From JADJEI01 sp035328465 (GTDB lineage Bacteria; Bacteroidota; Ignavibacteria; Ignavibacteriales; Ignavibacteriaceae), in the NCBI GenBank assembly GCA_035328465.1, contig DAOLIQ010000138.1:1-5417 (forward strand): 5,417 bases of DNA. The letters run 5' to 3'. The position numbers and the translations under genes were made by a program. The notes under the pieces were generated by a model, which was not told the origin of the DNA, ran no database searches, and was given only the letters and a program-made list of their open reading frames with translations. Every line of letters starts with the position of its first letter. Positions within the stretch are counted from its first letter, which is position 1. This document shows, one piece after another, positions 1 to 5,134 of the stretch.

Positions 1-353
1 CAGGAAGAAGCAATAATAGTTATCGCGGCTTAGTTAAGATTGGGAAAAAAGCCGAAGGCGCACGTAACTTCTCACAATGCGACTCTTTATTGCTTGGAGA
101 TAAATGCGGCGCACATACTTTTCCATATTTAGAAATTAATAATCCAACTGCACAGGTTGAGCACGAAGCAACAACATCTAAAATTGGTGAAGATCAAATC
201 TTTTATTTAAATCAGAGGGGAATCTCAACTGAAGATGCTGTTAGTTTAATTGTAAATGGATATTGTAAAGAAGTGTTTAAAGAACTTCCAATGGAGTTTG
301 CGGTTGAAGCACAAAAGTTATTAAGTATAAGTTTAGAAGGCAGTGTAGGATAA
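1..353 (+). CDS. sufB: SufB, Fe-S cluster scaffold subunit (C-terminal 116 residues, 5' end outside window)
   Basis: SufB is the main scaffold subunit of the cytosolic SufBC2D complex, on which Fe-S clusters are built. The reading frame is open from the window edge (first full codon at 3) to the TAA at 351-353, so the gene is truncated by the window and not broken. The visible 116 residues match the SufB C-terminus: a GRSNNSYRGLVKI strand, then NFSQCDSLLLG, CGAHTFPY, QVEHEATTSKIGEDQ, and the typical ending LSISLEGSVG. Cys26 of the fragment (codon 78-80) aligns with E. coli Cys405. His54 and Glu55 align with His433 and Glu434, residues reported as needed for cluster assembly; the 29-residue spacing from Cys to Glu is preserved. 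The TTG at 90 lies inside the conserved core and is not a start. sufC follows after 165 bases on the same strand. Confidence 0.97.
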   Translation, partial: GRSNNSYRGLVKIGKKAEGARNFSQCDSLLLGDKCGAHTFPYLEINNPTAQVEHEATTSKIGEDQIFYLNQRGISTEDAVSLIVNGYCKEVFKELPMEFAVEAQKLLSISLEGSVG

Positions 354-388
354 AAGCCTCACCCAACCCTCCCCTAAGGGAAGGGCTT
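354..388. repeat. C-rich/G-rich hairpin just after sufB
   Basis: Directly after the sufB stop, CCCT at 367-370 and CCC at 372-374 can pair with GGG at 378-380 and AGGG at 382-385, with one mismatch and a TAA loop. An alternative outer pairing is AAGCC (354-358) with GGCTT (384-388). No T-tract follows, so it is not a good intrinsic terminator. It looks like an interspersed-repeat fragment or an mRNA hairpin. Its function is unknown. Confidence 0.45.
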
Positions 389-398
389 AAGAAAGAAT

Positions 399-486
399 GT
401 CATTCCCGCTGCCATAAGCATCCCTTTGGTAGGAAGCGGGAATCCAAAGGTTCAATAAAATAGATTCCTGCTTTCGCAGGAATGAC
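399..486. repeat. Palindromic element 1 (GTCATTCC family), sufB-sufC gap
   Basis: This 88-base element starts with GTCATTCC (399-406) and ends with the exact complement GGAATGAC (479-486). It holds two hairpins. The left one is ATTCCCGCT (402-410) with AGCGGGAAT (435-443), enclosing a 24-base loop. The right one is ATTCCTGC (464-471) with GCAGGAAT (476-483), with a TTTC loop. The two halves are inverted copies of one unit, as in REPIN or MITE-like elements. The left unit resembles the ATTCCC-N8-GGGAAT type of interspersed repeat known from other bacteria (for example Neisseria dRS3); common descent is not implied. Confidence 0.85.
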
Positions 487-507
487 AAGACAAGTTTGAA
501 AATAAAT

Positions 508-512
508 AAGGA
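508..512 (+). promoter_or_regulatory. Ribosome binding site of sufC
   Basis: AAGGA lies six bases before the ATG at 519. It supports that start codon and is one of the few clear Shine-Dalgarno sequences in the window. Confidence 0.6.
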
Positions 513-518
513 AATAAA

Positions 519-1283
519 ATGTTATTAGAAATAAAAAATCTTCACGCAAATGTTGAAGGAACTGAAATCTTAAAAGGCATCAACCTAAAGGTAAACGCTG
601 GTGAAGTTCACGCAATTATGGGTCCTAATGGATCTGGTAAATCAACACTGGCATCTGTACTTGCAGGCAAAGAGGAATACGAAGTTACAGCCGGTGAAGT
701 TTTATACAACGGAAAAAATCTTTTAGAACTATCTCCCGAAGATCGCGCACGCGAAGGAGTTTTTCTAGCATTCCAATATCCTGTAGAAATTCCGGGCGTA
801 AGTAATACAAATCTTTTAAAGACTGCAGTAAATGAAGTTAGAAAATATCGCGGAGAAGAACAGCTTGATGCAATGGAGTTTCTATCATTGCTAAAAAAAA
901 AAAGCATGCTTGTTGAACTTGACTCAAAATTTTTAAGTCGTGCTGTTAATGAAGGATTTTCCGGCGGCGAAAAGAAACGAAATGAAATTTTTCAGATGGC
1001 AGTGCTAAATCCAAAGCTTGCAATACTTGATGAAACTGATTCAGGACTTGATATTGACGCACTTCGCATTGTTGCAAACGGTGTTAACAAATTAAAAACA
1101 AAAGAAAATGCTACAATCGTTGTAACACACTACCAAAGATTATTGGATTACATTATTCCGGATTTTGTTCACGTTCTTTACAAAGGTAAGATTGTTAAAT
1201 CAGGTGGAAAGGAACTTGCACTTGAGCTTGAAGAAAAAGGATATGATTGGATAAAAAGCGATATTGCTGAGACTGTCGTTTAA
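519..1283 (+). CDS. sufC: SufC, ABC-type ATPase of the SufBC2D complex
   Basis: SufC is the soluble ABC ATPase that binds SufB and SufD. ATP-driven dimerisation of SufC remodels the scaffold during cluster assembly. The 254 residues are close to the roughly 250 usual for the family. Walker A is GPNGSGKST at residues 35-43, the Q-loop is AFQYP at 84-88, and the ABC signature is FSGGEKKR at 147-154. Walker B with catalytic Glu172 is LAILDE at 167-172, the D-loop SGLD is at 175-178, and the H-loop His204 lies in VTHYQR. The SGGEKKRNEI and DSGLDIDAL wording is typical of SufC rather than of transporter ATPases, and no membrane segment is present. The ATG at 519 has AAGGA six bases upstream. An A11 run at 893-903 encodes Lys126-128 without breaking the frame. 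sufB and sufD flank it on the same strand. Confidence 0.98.
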   Translation: MLLEIKNLHANVEGTEILKGINLKVNAGEVHAIMGPNGSGKSTLASVLAGKEEYEVTAGEVLYNGKNLLELSPEDRAREGVFLAFQYPVEIPGVSNTNLLKTAVNEVRKYRGEEQLDAMEFLSLLKKKSMLVELDSKFLSRAVNEGFSGGEKKRNEIFQMAVLNPKLAILDETDSGLDIDALRIVANGVNKLKTKENATIVVTHYQRLLDYIIPDFVHVLYKGKIVKSGGKELALELEEKGYDWIKSDIAETVV

Positions 1284-1291
1284 TTATAGTT

Positions 1292-1381
1292 GTCATTCCC
1301 GCGAAGGCGGGAATCCAAAAAATGAAAAATTAAAAGTAGATTCCCACTCCTGCCTCCCGCAGGCAGGTTCTTGGGAATGAC
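1292..1381. repeat. Palindromic element 2 (GTCATTCC family), sufC-sufD gap
   Basis: This 90-base element is bounded by GTCATTCCC (1292-1300) and its exact complement GGGAATGAC (1373-1381). The left hairpin is ATTCCCGC (1295-1302) with GCGGGAAT (1307-1314), loop GAAG. The right arm is ATTCCCA (1340-1346) with TGGGAAT (1372-1378). It encloses a further palindrome, CCTGCCT (1349-1355) with AGGCAGG (1361-1367), loop CCCGC. It begins 8 bases after the sufC stop and ends 19 bases before the sufD ATG, so it takes up nearly the whole gap. Confidence 0.88.
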
Positions 1382-1400
1382 GAATAGAAAATAGAATCAA

Positions 1401-2717
1401 ATGGAAAATAAAACAGACATAAAACAATATTTCATCAATCAGTTTAATGAATTTGAAAAATCTTTAAACGGAGAAAAAACTTCGGACTTTCATAAAACCA
1501 GAAAAGATGCAATCAGTAAATTTGCTGATCTTACTTTTCCGACTCAAAAAGATGAAGAATGGAAGTACACAAATATTTCATCTTTGCAAAAGCACAACTT
1601 CTCCCCCGCTGTTGTTAAAGCAAATGTTTCATCAGAAACAATAAACAAGTTTTTATTTGATAAGATGGAACATAGTTTATTGGTTTTTGTAAATGGAAAT
1701 TTTTCTCCTGAGTTATCAAAACTGATTGATATTCCTAAGGGTGTTGTAATTGGAAGTCTTGCAGAGGCATTGAAGAATGATAATCCAATTGTTAAAAAAT
1801 ATCTTGGCAAGTATGCAAAAAATGAAAATTATTTTTTCACAACTTTAAGTTCTGCTTTTACTAAAGATGGAGCTTTTATTTATGTGCCTGATGGAAAGGT
1901 TGTTGAAGATCCGATCCACGTAATATTTATTACGAAGGGTGGAAGTGAAAAGATATTAACCCAGCCGAGAAATCTAATTGTTGCAGGGAAGAACTCTCAG
2001 GTTACAATTATTGAACATTATGTTTCAGATGAGGATAGTATTTACTTCACAAACTCAGTAACTGAAATTGTTGCTGATGAAAATGCAATCGTTGATCACA
2101 TAAAATTACAGGAAGAAAGTAATAAAGCGTTTCATATAGCACGAATGGAAGTTGATCAAGAGCGAAGCAGTAATTTTTCATCTCATTTAATTTCTCACGG
2201 AGCAGAAATTTCCCGAAATGATTTTAACGCAAGATTTAATGATGAAGGCGGCGAGTGTATGCTTAACGGACTGTTTATGATTTCTGATGAGCAGCTTTTT
2301 GATGCCCATACGATGATTGATCACGCTAAGCCTCATTGCAACAGCCACGAACATTACAAAGGAATTCTGCAGGATAAATCCAAAGGCGTGTTTAACGGTA
2401 AAGTGATGGTTCACCCGGATGCACAAAAAACAAATGCTTTTCAGGAAAACAATACAATTCTTCTATCCGATAATGCAGTGATGAACACAAAACCCCAACT
2501 CGAAATTTTTGCTGATGATGTTAAATGCTCACACGGCGCAACGATTGGAAAATTAAATGATGAAGCAAAATTTTATTTAAAGTCACGCGGTATTGGTGAA
2601 GAATCTGCAACGGCAATTTTAATTCATGCTTTTGCAAGTGATGTTATAACATCAATAAAAATTCCTGCTTTAAGAGATTATCTTGAAGAAATTATTACAA
2701 AGCGATTTAATCAATAG
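1401..2717 (+). CDS. sufD: SufD, Fe-S cluster scaffold subunit
   Basis: SufD pairs with SufB through a right-handed beta-helix; with two SufC it forms the SufBC2D scaffold. The 438 residues fall in the range for SufD (E. coli has 423). The N-terminal region carries FPTQKDEEWKYTN (about residues 46-58), a hallmark of SufD. The C-terminal core has DAHTMIDHAKPHCNSHEHYKG, then FNGKVMVHPDAQKTNAFQ, and DDVKCSHGATIGKL. Cys376 and His378 (codons 2526-2528 and 2532-2534) align with the E. coli region holding His360, a residue needed for cluster formation. The last stretch, FYLKSRGI followed by a short helix, resembles the SufB ending, as expected for paralogues. The ATG at 1401 has no clear Shine-Dalgarno and lies 19 bases past palindromic element 2. 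The conserved N-terminal motifs follow in frame, so I keep this start. Confidence 0.97.
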   Translation: MENKTDIKQYFINQFNEFEKSLNGEKTSDFHKTRKDAISKFADLTFPTQKDEEWKYTNISSLQKHNFSPAVVKANVSSETINKFLFDKMEHSLLVFVNGNFSPELSKLIDIPKGVVIGSLAEALKNDNPIVKKYLGKYAKNENYFFTTLSSAFTKDGAFIYVPDGKVVEDPIHVIFITKGGSEKILTQPRNLIVAGKNSQVTIIEHYVSDEDSIYFTNSVTEIVADENAIVDHIKLQEESNKAFHIARMEVDQERSSNFSSHLISHGAEISRNDFNARFNDEGGECMLNGLFMISDEQLFDAHTMIDHAKPHCNSHEHYKGILQDKSKGVFNGKVMVHPDAQKTNAFQENNTILLSDNAVMNTKPQLEIFADDVKCSHGATIGKLNDEAKFYLKSRGIGEESATAILIHAFASDVITSIKIPALRDYLEEIITKRFNQ

Positions 2718-2737
2718 AAATTGAGATTTTGTTTGTT

Positions 2738-2803
2738 GTCATTCCCGTGTAAACGGGAATCCACAATATTCTTAAAAATAAATTTCCCTTTCGTGGGAAT
2801 GAC
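2738..2803. repeat. Palindromic element 3 (GTCATTCC family), sufD-sufS gap
   Basis: This 66-base element is bounded by GTCATTCCC (2738-2746) and GGGAATGAC (2795-2803). The left hairpin is ATTCCCGT (2741-2748) with ACGGGAAT (2753-2760), loop GTAA. The right arm is shorter: TTCCC (2784-2788) with GGGAA (2795-2799), and an apparent extra T spoils the sixth pair. It is the most degraded of the three copies. Positions 2718-2737 hold nothing I recognise. Confidence 0.85.
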
Positions 2804-2867
2804 ATAATTTAATTATAAATGTTCGTTTATTGTTGCATAATAAATTTATATTATAGAAAGTTCGGGA
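2804..2867 (+). promoter_or_regulatory. AT-rich leader before sufS, possible promoter or operator region
   Basis: These 64 bases are strongly AT-rich and hold the perfect 10-base palindrome ATAAATTTAT (2840-2849), followed by TATTAT (2849-2854), which could serve as a -10 box. No -35 box at proper spacing is convincing, and I see no Shine-Dalgarno. It is the longest non-repeat stretch between two suf genes, so an internal promoter for sufSUT is possible but weakly supported. Confidence 0.2.
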
Positions 2868-3627
2868 ATGGATTCCAAAGCTGATTCTGCTTTAATTGTA
2901 GAGAAAAAAATATATGATGTTCAGAAAATCAGAAATGATTTTCCTATTCTAAAAATATTAGTTCACGATAAACCGCTAGTTTATCTTGATAATGCAGCAA
3001 CCACCCAAAAACCGCAATACGTTATTGATAAAACAAACTATTACTATGAAAAATACAACGCAAATATTCACCGCGGTGTTCACGCANNNNNNNNNNNNNN
3101 NNNNNNNNNNNNNNNNNNNNNNNNNNNNNNNNNNNNNNNNNNNNNNNNNNNNNNNNNNNNNNNNNNNNNNNNNNNNNNNNNNNNNNTTTGAAGAAACAAC
3201 ATACAACGAACTTCCACACAAGTTTGAAGCTGGTACTCCAGACATTGCAGGCGCAATCGGTTTAGGTGCAGCAATTGAGTACATCGATAAAATTGGACTT
3301 GAAAATATTGCTCATCATGAAAATCTTTTGCTTGAATATGCAACCAAAGCCGTTTCAGATTTAAAAGGATTAAGAATCATCGGAACTGCTAAAGAAAAAA
3401 TTGGAGTGCTATCTTTTCATTTTGAAAATGTTCATCCACATGATGTTGGAACATTTTTAGATTTTGAAGGAGTTGCAATTCGTACTGGTCATCACTGTAC
3501 GCAGCCATTGATGCGAAGATTTGGTGTTCCTGCAACATCACGAGCATCATTTGGAATGTACAACACAATTGAAGAAGTTGATGTTTTAGTTAACGGACTA
3601 AAAAAAATTTTAGAGGTATTCGGATAA
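2868..3627 (+). CDS. sufS: SufS, PLP-dependent cysteine desulfurase (interrupted by an assembly gap)
   Basis: SufS removes sulfur from L-cysteine as a Cys persulfide and passes it to SufU. The 5' part (2868-3086, 73 residues) shows IRNDFPIL, VYLDNAATTQKP and NIHRGVHA, the family N-terminus. The 3' part (3187-3627, 146 residues) shows KFEAGTP, AIGLGAAIEYI, VAIRTGHHC and SRASFGMYNT. The catalytic Cys (codon 3496-3498) matches E. coli Cys364, and Arg at 3541-3543 lies 15 residues on, like Arg379. About 190-200 residues, including the PLP-binding Lys (Lys226 in E. coli), lie in the N run. The two parts are in different frames only because the 100 N are a placeholder. The ATG at 2868 is the only ATG in frame before the conserved core and gives a somewhat long N-terminus. 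The stop overlaps sufU by one base, which suggests translational coupling. Confidence 0.95.
3087..3186. other. Assembly gap of 100 N inside sufS
   Basis: Exactly 100 N lie between two matching parts of sufS. From the E. coli SufS alignment, about 190-200 residues are missing, that is roughly 570-600 bases. The round number is therefore a conventional placeholder, and true coordinates downstream would shift by several hundred bases. Confidence 0.98.
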
Positions 3628-4085
3628 TGGATCAGGAATTAAGAGAACTTTATCAGCAGGTAATTTTAGATCATAATAAATCACCAAGAAATTTTAGATT
3701 GATTGATCACCCGACAAATCATGCTGAAGGGTATAACCCGCTTTGCGGTGATAACATTAATGTTTTTCTTTCTATAAATGATGCAGGCATAATTGAAGAT
3801 ATTTCTTTTCAAGGTTCCGGATGTGCGATTTCAAAAGCTTCTGCTTCATTGATGACATCATTACTAAAAGGTAAATCAGTTGCAGAAGCTGAAAAGATAT
3901 TTAATAAATTTCACGAGTTAGTAACTGATAAGCTTGGTGATAATCCAGATATCGATGAACTTGGTAAACTTGCTGTGTTTGGCGGAGTAAGAGAATTCCC
4001 TGCACGAGTAAAGTGCGCTTCACTTGCCTGGCATACAATGATAAATGCTTTGCATAATAAAAATGAAAAAGTGGTAACGGAGTAA
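3627..4085 (+). CDS. sufU: SufU, zinc-dependent sulfur acceptor for SufS
   Basis: SufU belongs to the IscU-like fold. In SufU systems it accepts the persulfide from SufS and relays sulfur to the SufB scaffold, with Zn bound at its active site. The 152 residues hold the expected ligands: Cys40 and Asp42 in NPLCGDN, Cys66 in GSGCAIS and Cys130 in RVKCASLAW, equivalent to B. subtilis Cys41, Asp43, Cys66 and Cys128. The second and third Cys are 64 residues apart, against about 43 in IscU. This insertion of about 20 residues marks SufU rather than IscU. The ATG at 3627 shares its A with the sufS stop (TAATG), and AGAGG at 3612-3616 may serve as ribosome binding site. The tight coupling fits an obligate SufS-SufU pair. 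The C-terminal tail (NKNEKVVTE) is polar and unremarkable. Confidence 0.96.
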   Translation: MDQELRELYQQVILDHNKSPRNFRLIDHPTNHAEGYNPLCGDNINVFLSINDAGIIEDISFQGSGCAISKASASLMTSLLKGKSVAEAEKIFNKFHELVTDKLGDNPDIDELGKLAVFGGVREFPARVKCASLAWHTMINALHNKNEKVVTE

Positions 4086-4091
4086 CCGATC

Positions 4092-4119
4092 GTCATCCTG
4101 AGCGGAGACGAAGGATGAC
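4092..4119. repeat. 28-base hairpin element 4a, sufU-sufT gap
   Basis: GTCATCCT (4092-4099) pairs with AGGATGAC (4112-4119) around a 12-base loop beginning GAGCGGAG. It starts 7 bases after the sufU stop. The wording is that of a hairpin repeat common in environmental bacterial genomes. It forms an inverted pair with element 4b. Confidence 0.8.
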
Positions 4120-4135
4120 CTATATTAACTGAATA

Positions 4136-4163
4136 GTCACACTACGACTTGGCTCAGTGTGAC
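4136..4163. repeat. 28-base hairpin element 4b, inverted relative of 4a
   Basis: GTCACACT (4136-4143) pairs with AGTGTGAC (4156-4163) around a 12-base loop. Read on the minus strand, the loop begins GAGCCAAG, and 8 of its 12 bases match the loop of element 4a on the plus strand. The two units are therefore inverted copies, 16 bases apart. This hairpin ends only 6 bases before the probable sufT start codon. Confidence 0.78.
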
Positions 4164-4169
4164 ACAAAA

Positions 4170-4496
4170 ATGAATATGGCACAAATAACTAAACAAGAAC
4201 TAGAAGAAAAAATAATTCAAACACTGAAATCATGTTACGATCCTGAGATTCCTGTTGACATTTTTGAGTTAGGTCTGATTTATGAGATTGCAATTGATGA
4301 CGATTACAATGTAAAAATTAAAATGACATTAACATCACCAATGTGCCCAGTTGCGGGATCACTTCCACCGGAAGTTGAAGGAAAAGTAAAAGCAATTCCG
4401 GAAGTAAAAGATGCGAAGATTGAATTGGTCTGGAGCCCGCCCTGGGATAAAGATATGATGTCTGATGTTGCCAAAGTTGAATTAGGATTTTTTTAA
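4170..4496 (+). CDS. sufT: SufT-like MIP18/DUF59 Fe-S assembly protein
   Basis: This is a single-domain MIP18 (DUF59) protein of 108 residues. Related SufT proteins act late in Fe-S protein maturation, helping deliver clusters to clients. Visible family motifs are YDPEIPVDIFELGLIY (residues 23-38), MTLTSPMCP (52-60) with the conserved Cys59, GSLPPEVEGKV (63-73) and LVWSPPWDKDMMSD (86-99). The short form with no ATPase domain sets it apart from PaaD-type fusions or Mrp proteins. I start at the ATG at 4170, which has an A-rich upstream. The ATG at 4176 is equally possible, and neither has a Shine-Dalgarno. An upstream in-frame TTG at 4149 lies within hairpin 4b and is unlikely. Placement after sufU fits many SUF loci. 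The exact biochemical role is inferred from the family. Confidence 0.92.
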   Translation: MNMAQITKQELEEKIIQTLKSCYDPEIPVDIFELGLIYEIAIDDDYNVKIKMTLTSPMCPVAGSLPPEVEGKVKAIPEVKDAKIELVWSPPWDKDMMSDVAKVELGFF

Positions 4497-4504
4497 ACAC
4501 AATA

Positions 4505-4568
4505 GCACGCTGATGACACTGATACAACTGATCTGCGCTGATCAGTAAAATCTGCTTAATCTGTGTGC
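4505..4568. repeat. CTGAT-type interspersed repeat, sufT-brx gap
   Basis: GAT-containing words recur about every 9-10 bases (GCTGAT, ACTGAT, ACTGAT, GCTGAT), then the pattern turns to ATCTGC and ATCTGTG. The ends GCACGCTGAT (4505-4514) and ATCTGTGTGC (4559-4568) are partly complementary (GCAC with GTGC, GAT with ATC). An inner perfect hairpin is ACTGAT (4527-4532) with ATCAGT (4541-4546), 8-base loop. I recall similar ATCTGCG/CTGAT repeats from intergenic regions of other environmental bacteria. No coding potential is seen. Confidence 0.7.
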
Positions 4569-4581
4569 CATTCAAAAAAAT

Positions 4582-4588
4582 AAAGGAG
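4582..4588 (+). promoter_or_regulatory. Strong ribosome binding site of the bacilliredoxin gene
   Basis: AAAGGAG lies five bases before the ATG at 4594. It is the strongest Shine-Dalgarno in the window and fixes this start. Confidence 0.8.
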
Positions 4589-4593
4589 TAAAA

Positions 4594-5130
4594 ATGTTCA
4601 ATATACTTTCGCGTCCGCCAATGTATGATCAGGACGCAGTACAATCAATGCGCGACGAATTGCTTGCAGTTGGTTTCAAAGAATTGCTTACACCCGAACA
4701 GGTTGATGAAGCAATAAATGTAAAAGATGATAAAACTGTTTTAGTTATGATTAACTCTGTTTGCGGATGTGCTGCAGGAAGTGCACGACCTGGAATTTCA
4801 CTTGCGTTACAGAATAATATAATTCCAGATAAACTTTATACCGGATTTGCTGGACAAGAAAGAGATGCAGTTGAGCGAATAAGACAGCACATAAAAGGAT
4901 TTCCACCATCCTCGCCAAGCGTTGCTTTATTTAAGAATGGTGAGCTAATTTATTTTATGCGAAGAATGGATATCGAAGGATATTCTGCTGAACAAATTGC
5001 AAAAACCCTTGTTGATGTTTTTAATGATAAATGTAATGCTAAAGGTCCATCAATTTCTGCAGAACAGTTTTCACAAGTAATGTATGCAAAATCATGTGGA
5101 TCAAAAATTCCGTTATTTAAAGGAAATTAA
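4594..5130 (+). CDS. BrxA/BrxB-family bacilliredoxin with C-terminal extension
   Basis: The protein has the thioredoxin-like fold of the YphP/YqiW (DUF1094) family. B. subtilis members remove bacillithiol from oxidised protein thiols. The N-terminus shows MYDQDAVQSMRDELLAVGFKEL (residues 10-31, quoted with Asp12 and Arg20 as landmarks only). The active-site CGC motif is at 57-59 in VMINSVCGCAAG, followed by RPGISLAL, GFPPSSPSVALFKNG and IEGYSAEQIA. The usual family domain (about 144 residues) ends near Cys147; here about 31 further residues follow, including Cys168 in AKSCGSKIPLF. The start is fixed by a strong ribosome binding site. No signal peptide or membrane segment is seen, so it is probably cytosolic. 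Its place behind suf genes suggests a redox role linked to Fe-S assembly, which is inference. The split between BrxA and BrxB cannot be made here. Confidence 0.92.
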   Translation: MFNILSRPPMYDQDAVQSMRDELLAVGFKELLTPEQVDEAINVKDDKTVLVMINSVCGCAAGSARPGISLALQNNIIPDKLYTGFAGQERDAVERIRQHIKGFPPSSPSVALFKNGELIYFMRRMDIEGYSAEQIAKTLVDVFNDKCNAKGPSISAEQFSQVMYAKSCGSKIPLFKGN

Positions 5131-5134
5131 TATT

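Noticed and set aside
90..353. SufB fragment starting at the TTG at 90
   Set aside because: The frame is open to the window edge and the upstream residues match SufB, including the conserved Cys at 78-80, so 90 is not a start.
367..385. Intrinsic terminator after sufB
   Set aside because: The hairpin has a mismatch and no following T-tract, and suf genes continue downstream on the same strand.
608..907. Minus-strand open frame inside sufC
   Set aside because: It is the complement of a clear ABC ATPase gene, shows no recognisable motif and has no ribosome binding site.
1544..2426. Two minus-strand open frames inside sufD (1544-1810 and 2187-2426)
   Set aside because: Both lie opposite conserved SufD coding sequence and show no family features.
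2976..3343. Open frames running through the N gap on either strand
   Set aside because: They exist only because N codons do not stop translation; the frame relation across the gap is arbitrary.
2868..3627. sufS as a frameshifted pseudogene
   Set aside because: The frame change coincides exactly with a 100-N placeholder, and both flanks are intact with the catalytic Cys present.
3911..4096. Minus-strand open frame over the end of sufU
   Set aside because: It lies opposite the conserved SufU C-terminus with no support of its own.
4149..4169. TTG start extending SufT by seven residues
   Set aside because: The codons lie in a hairpin repeat; two ATG codons follow directly and the family core begins after them.
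4318..4644. Minus-strand open frame covering the end of sufT and the CTGAT repeat
   Set aside because: It crosses repeat sequence and the start of the bacilliredoxin gene, with no recognisable protein features.
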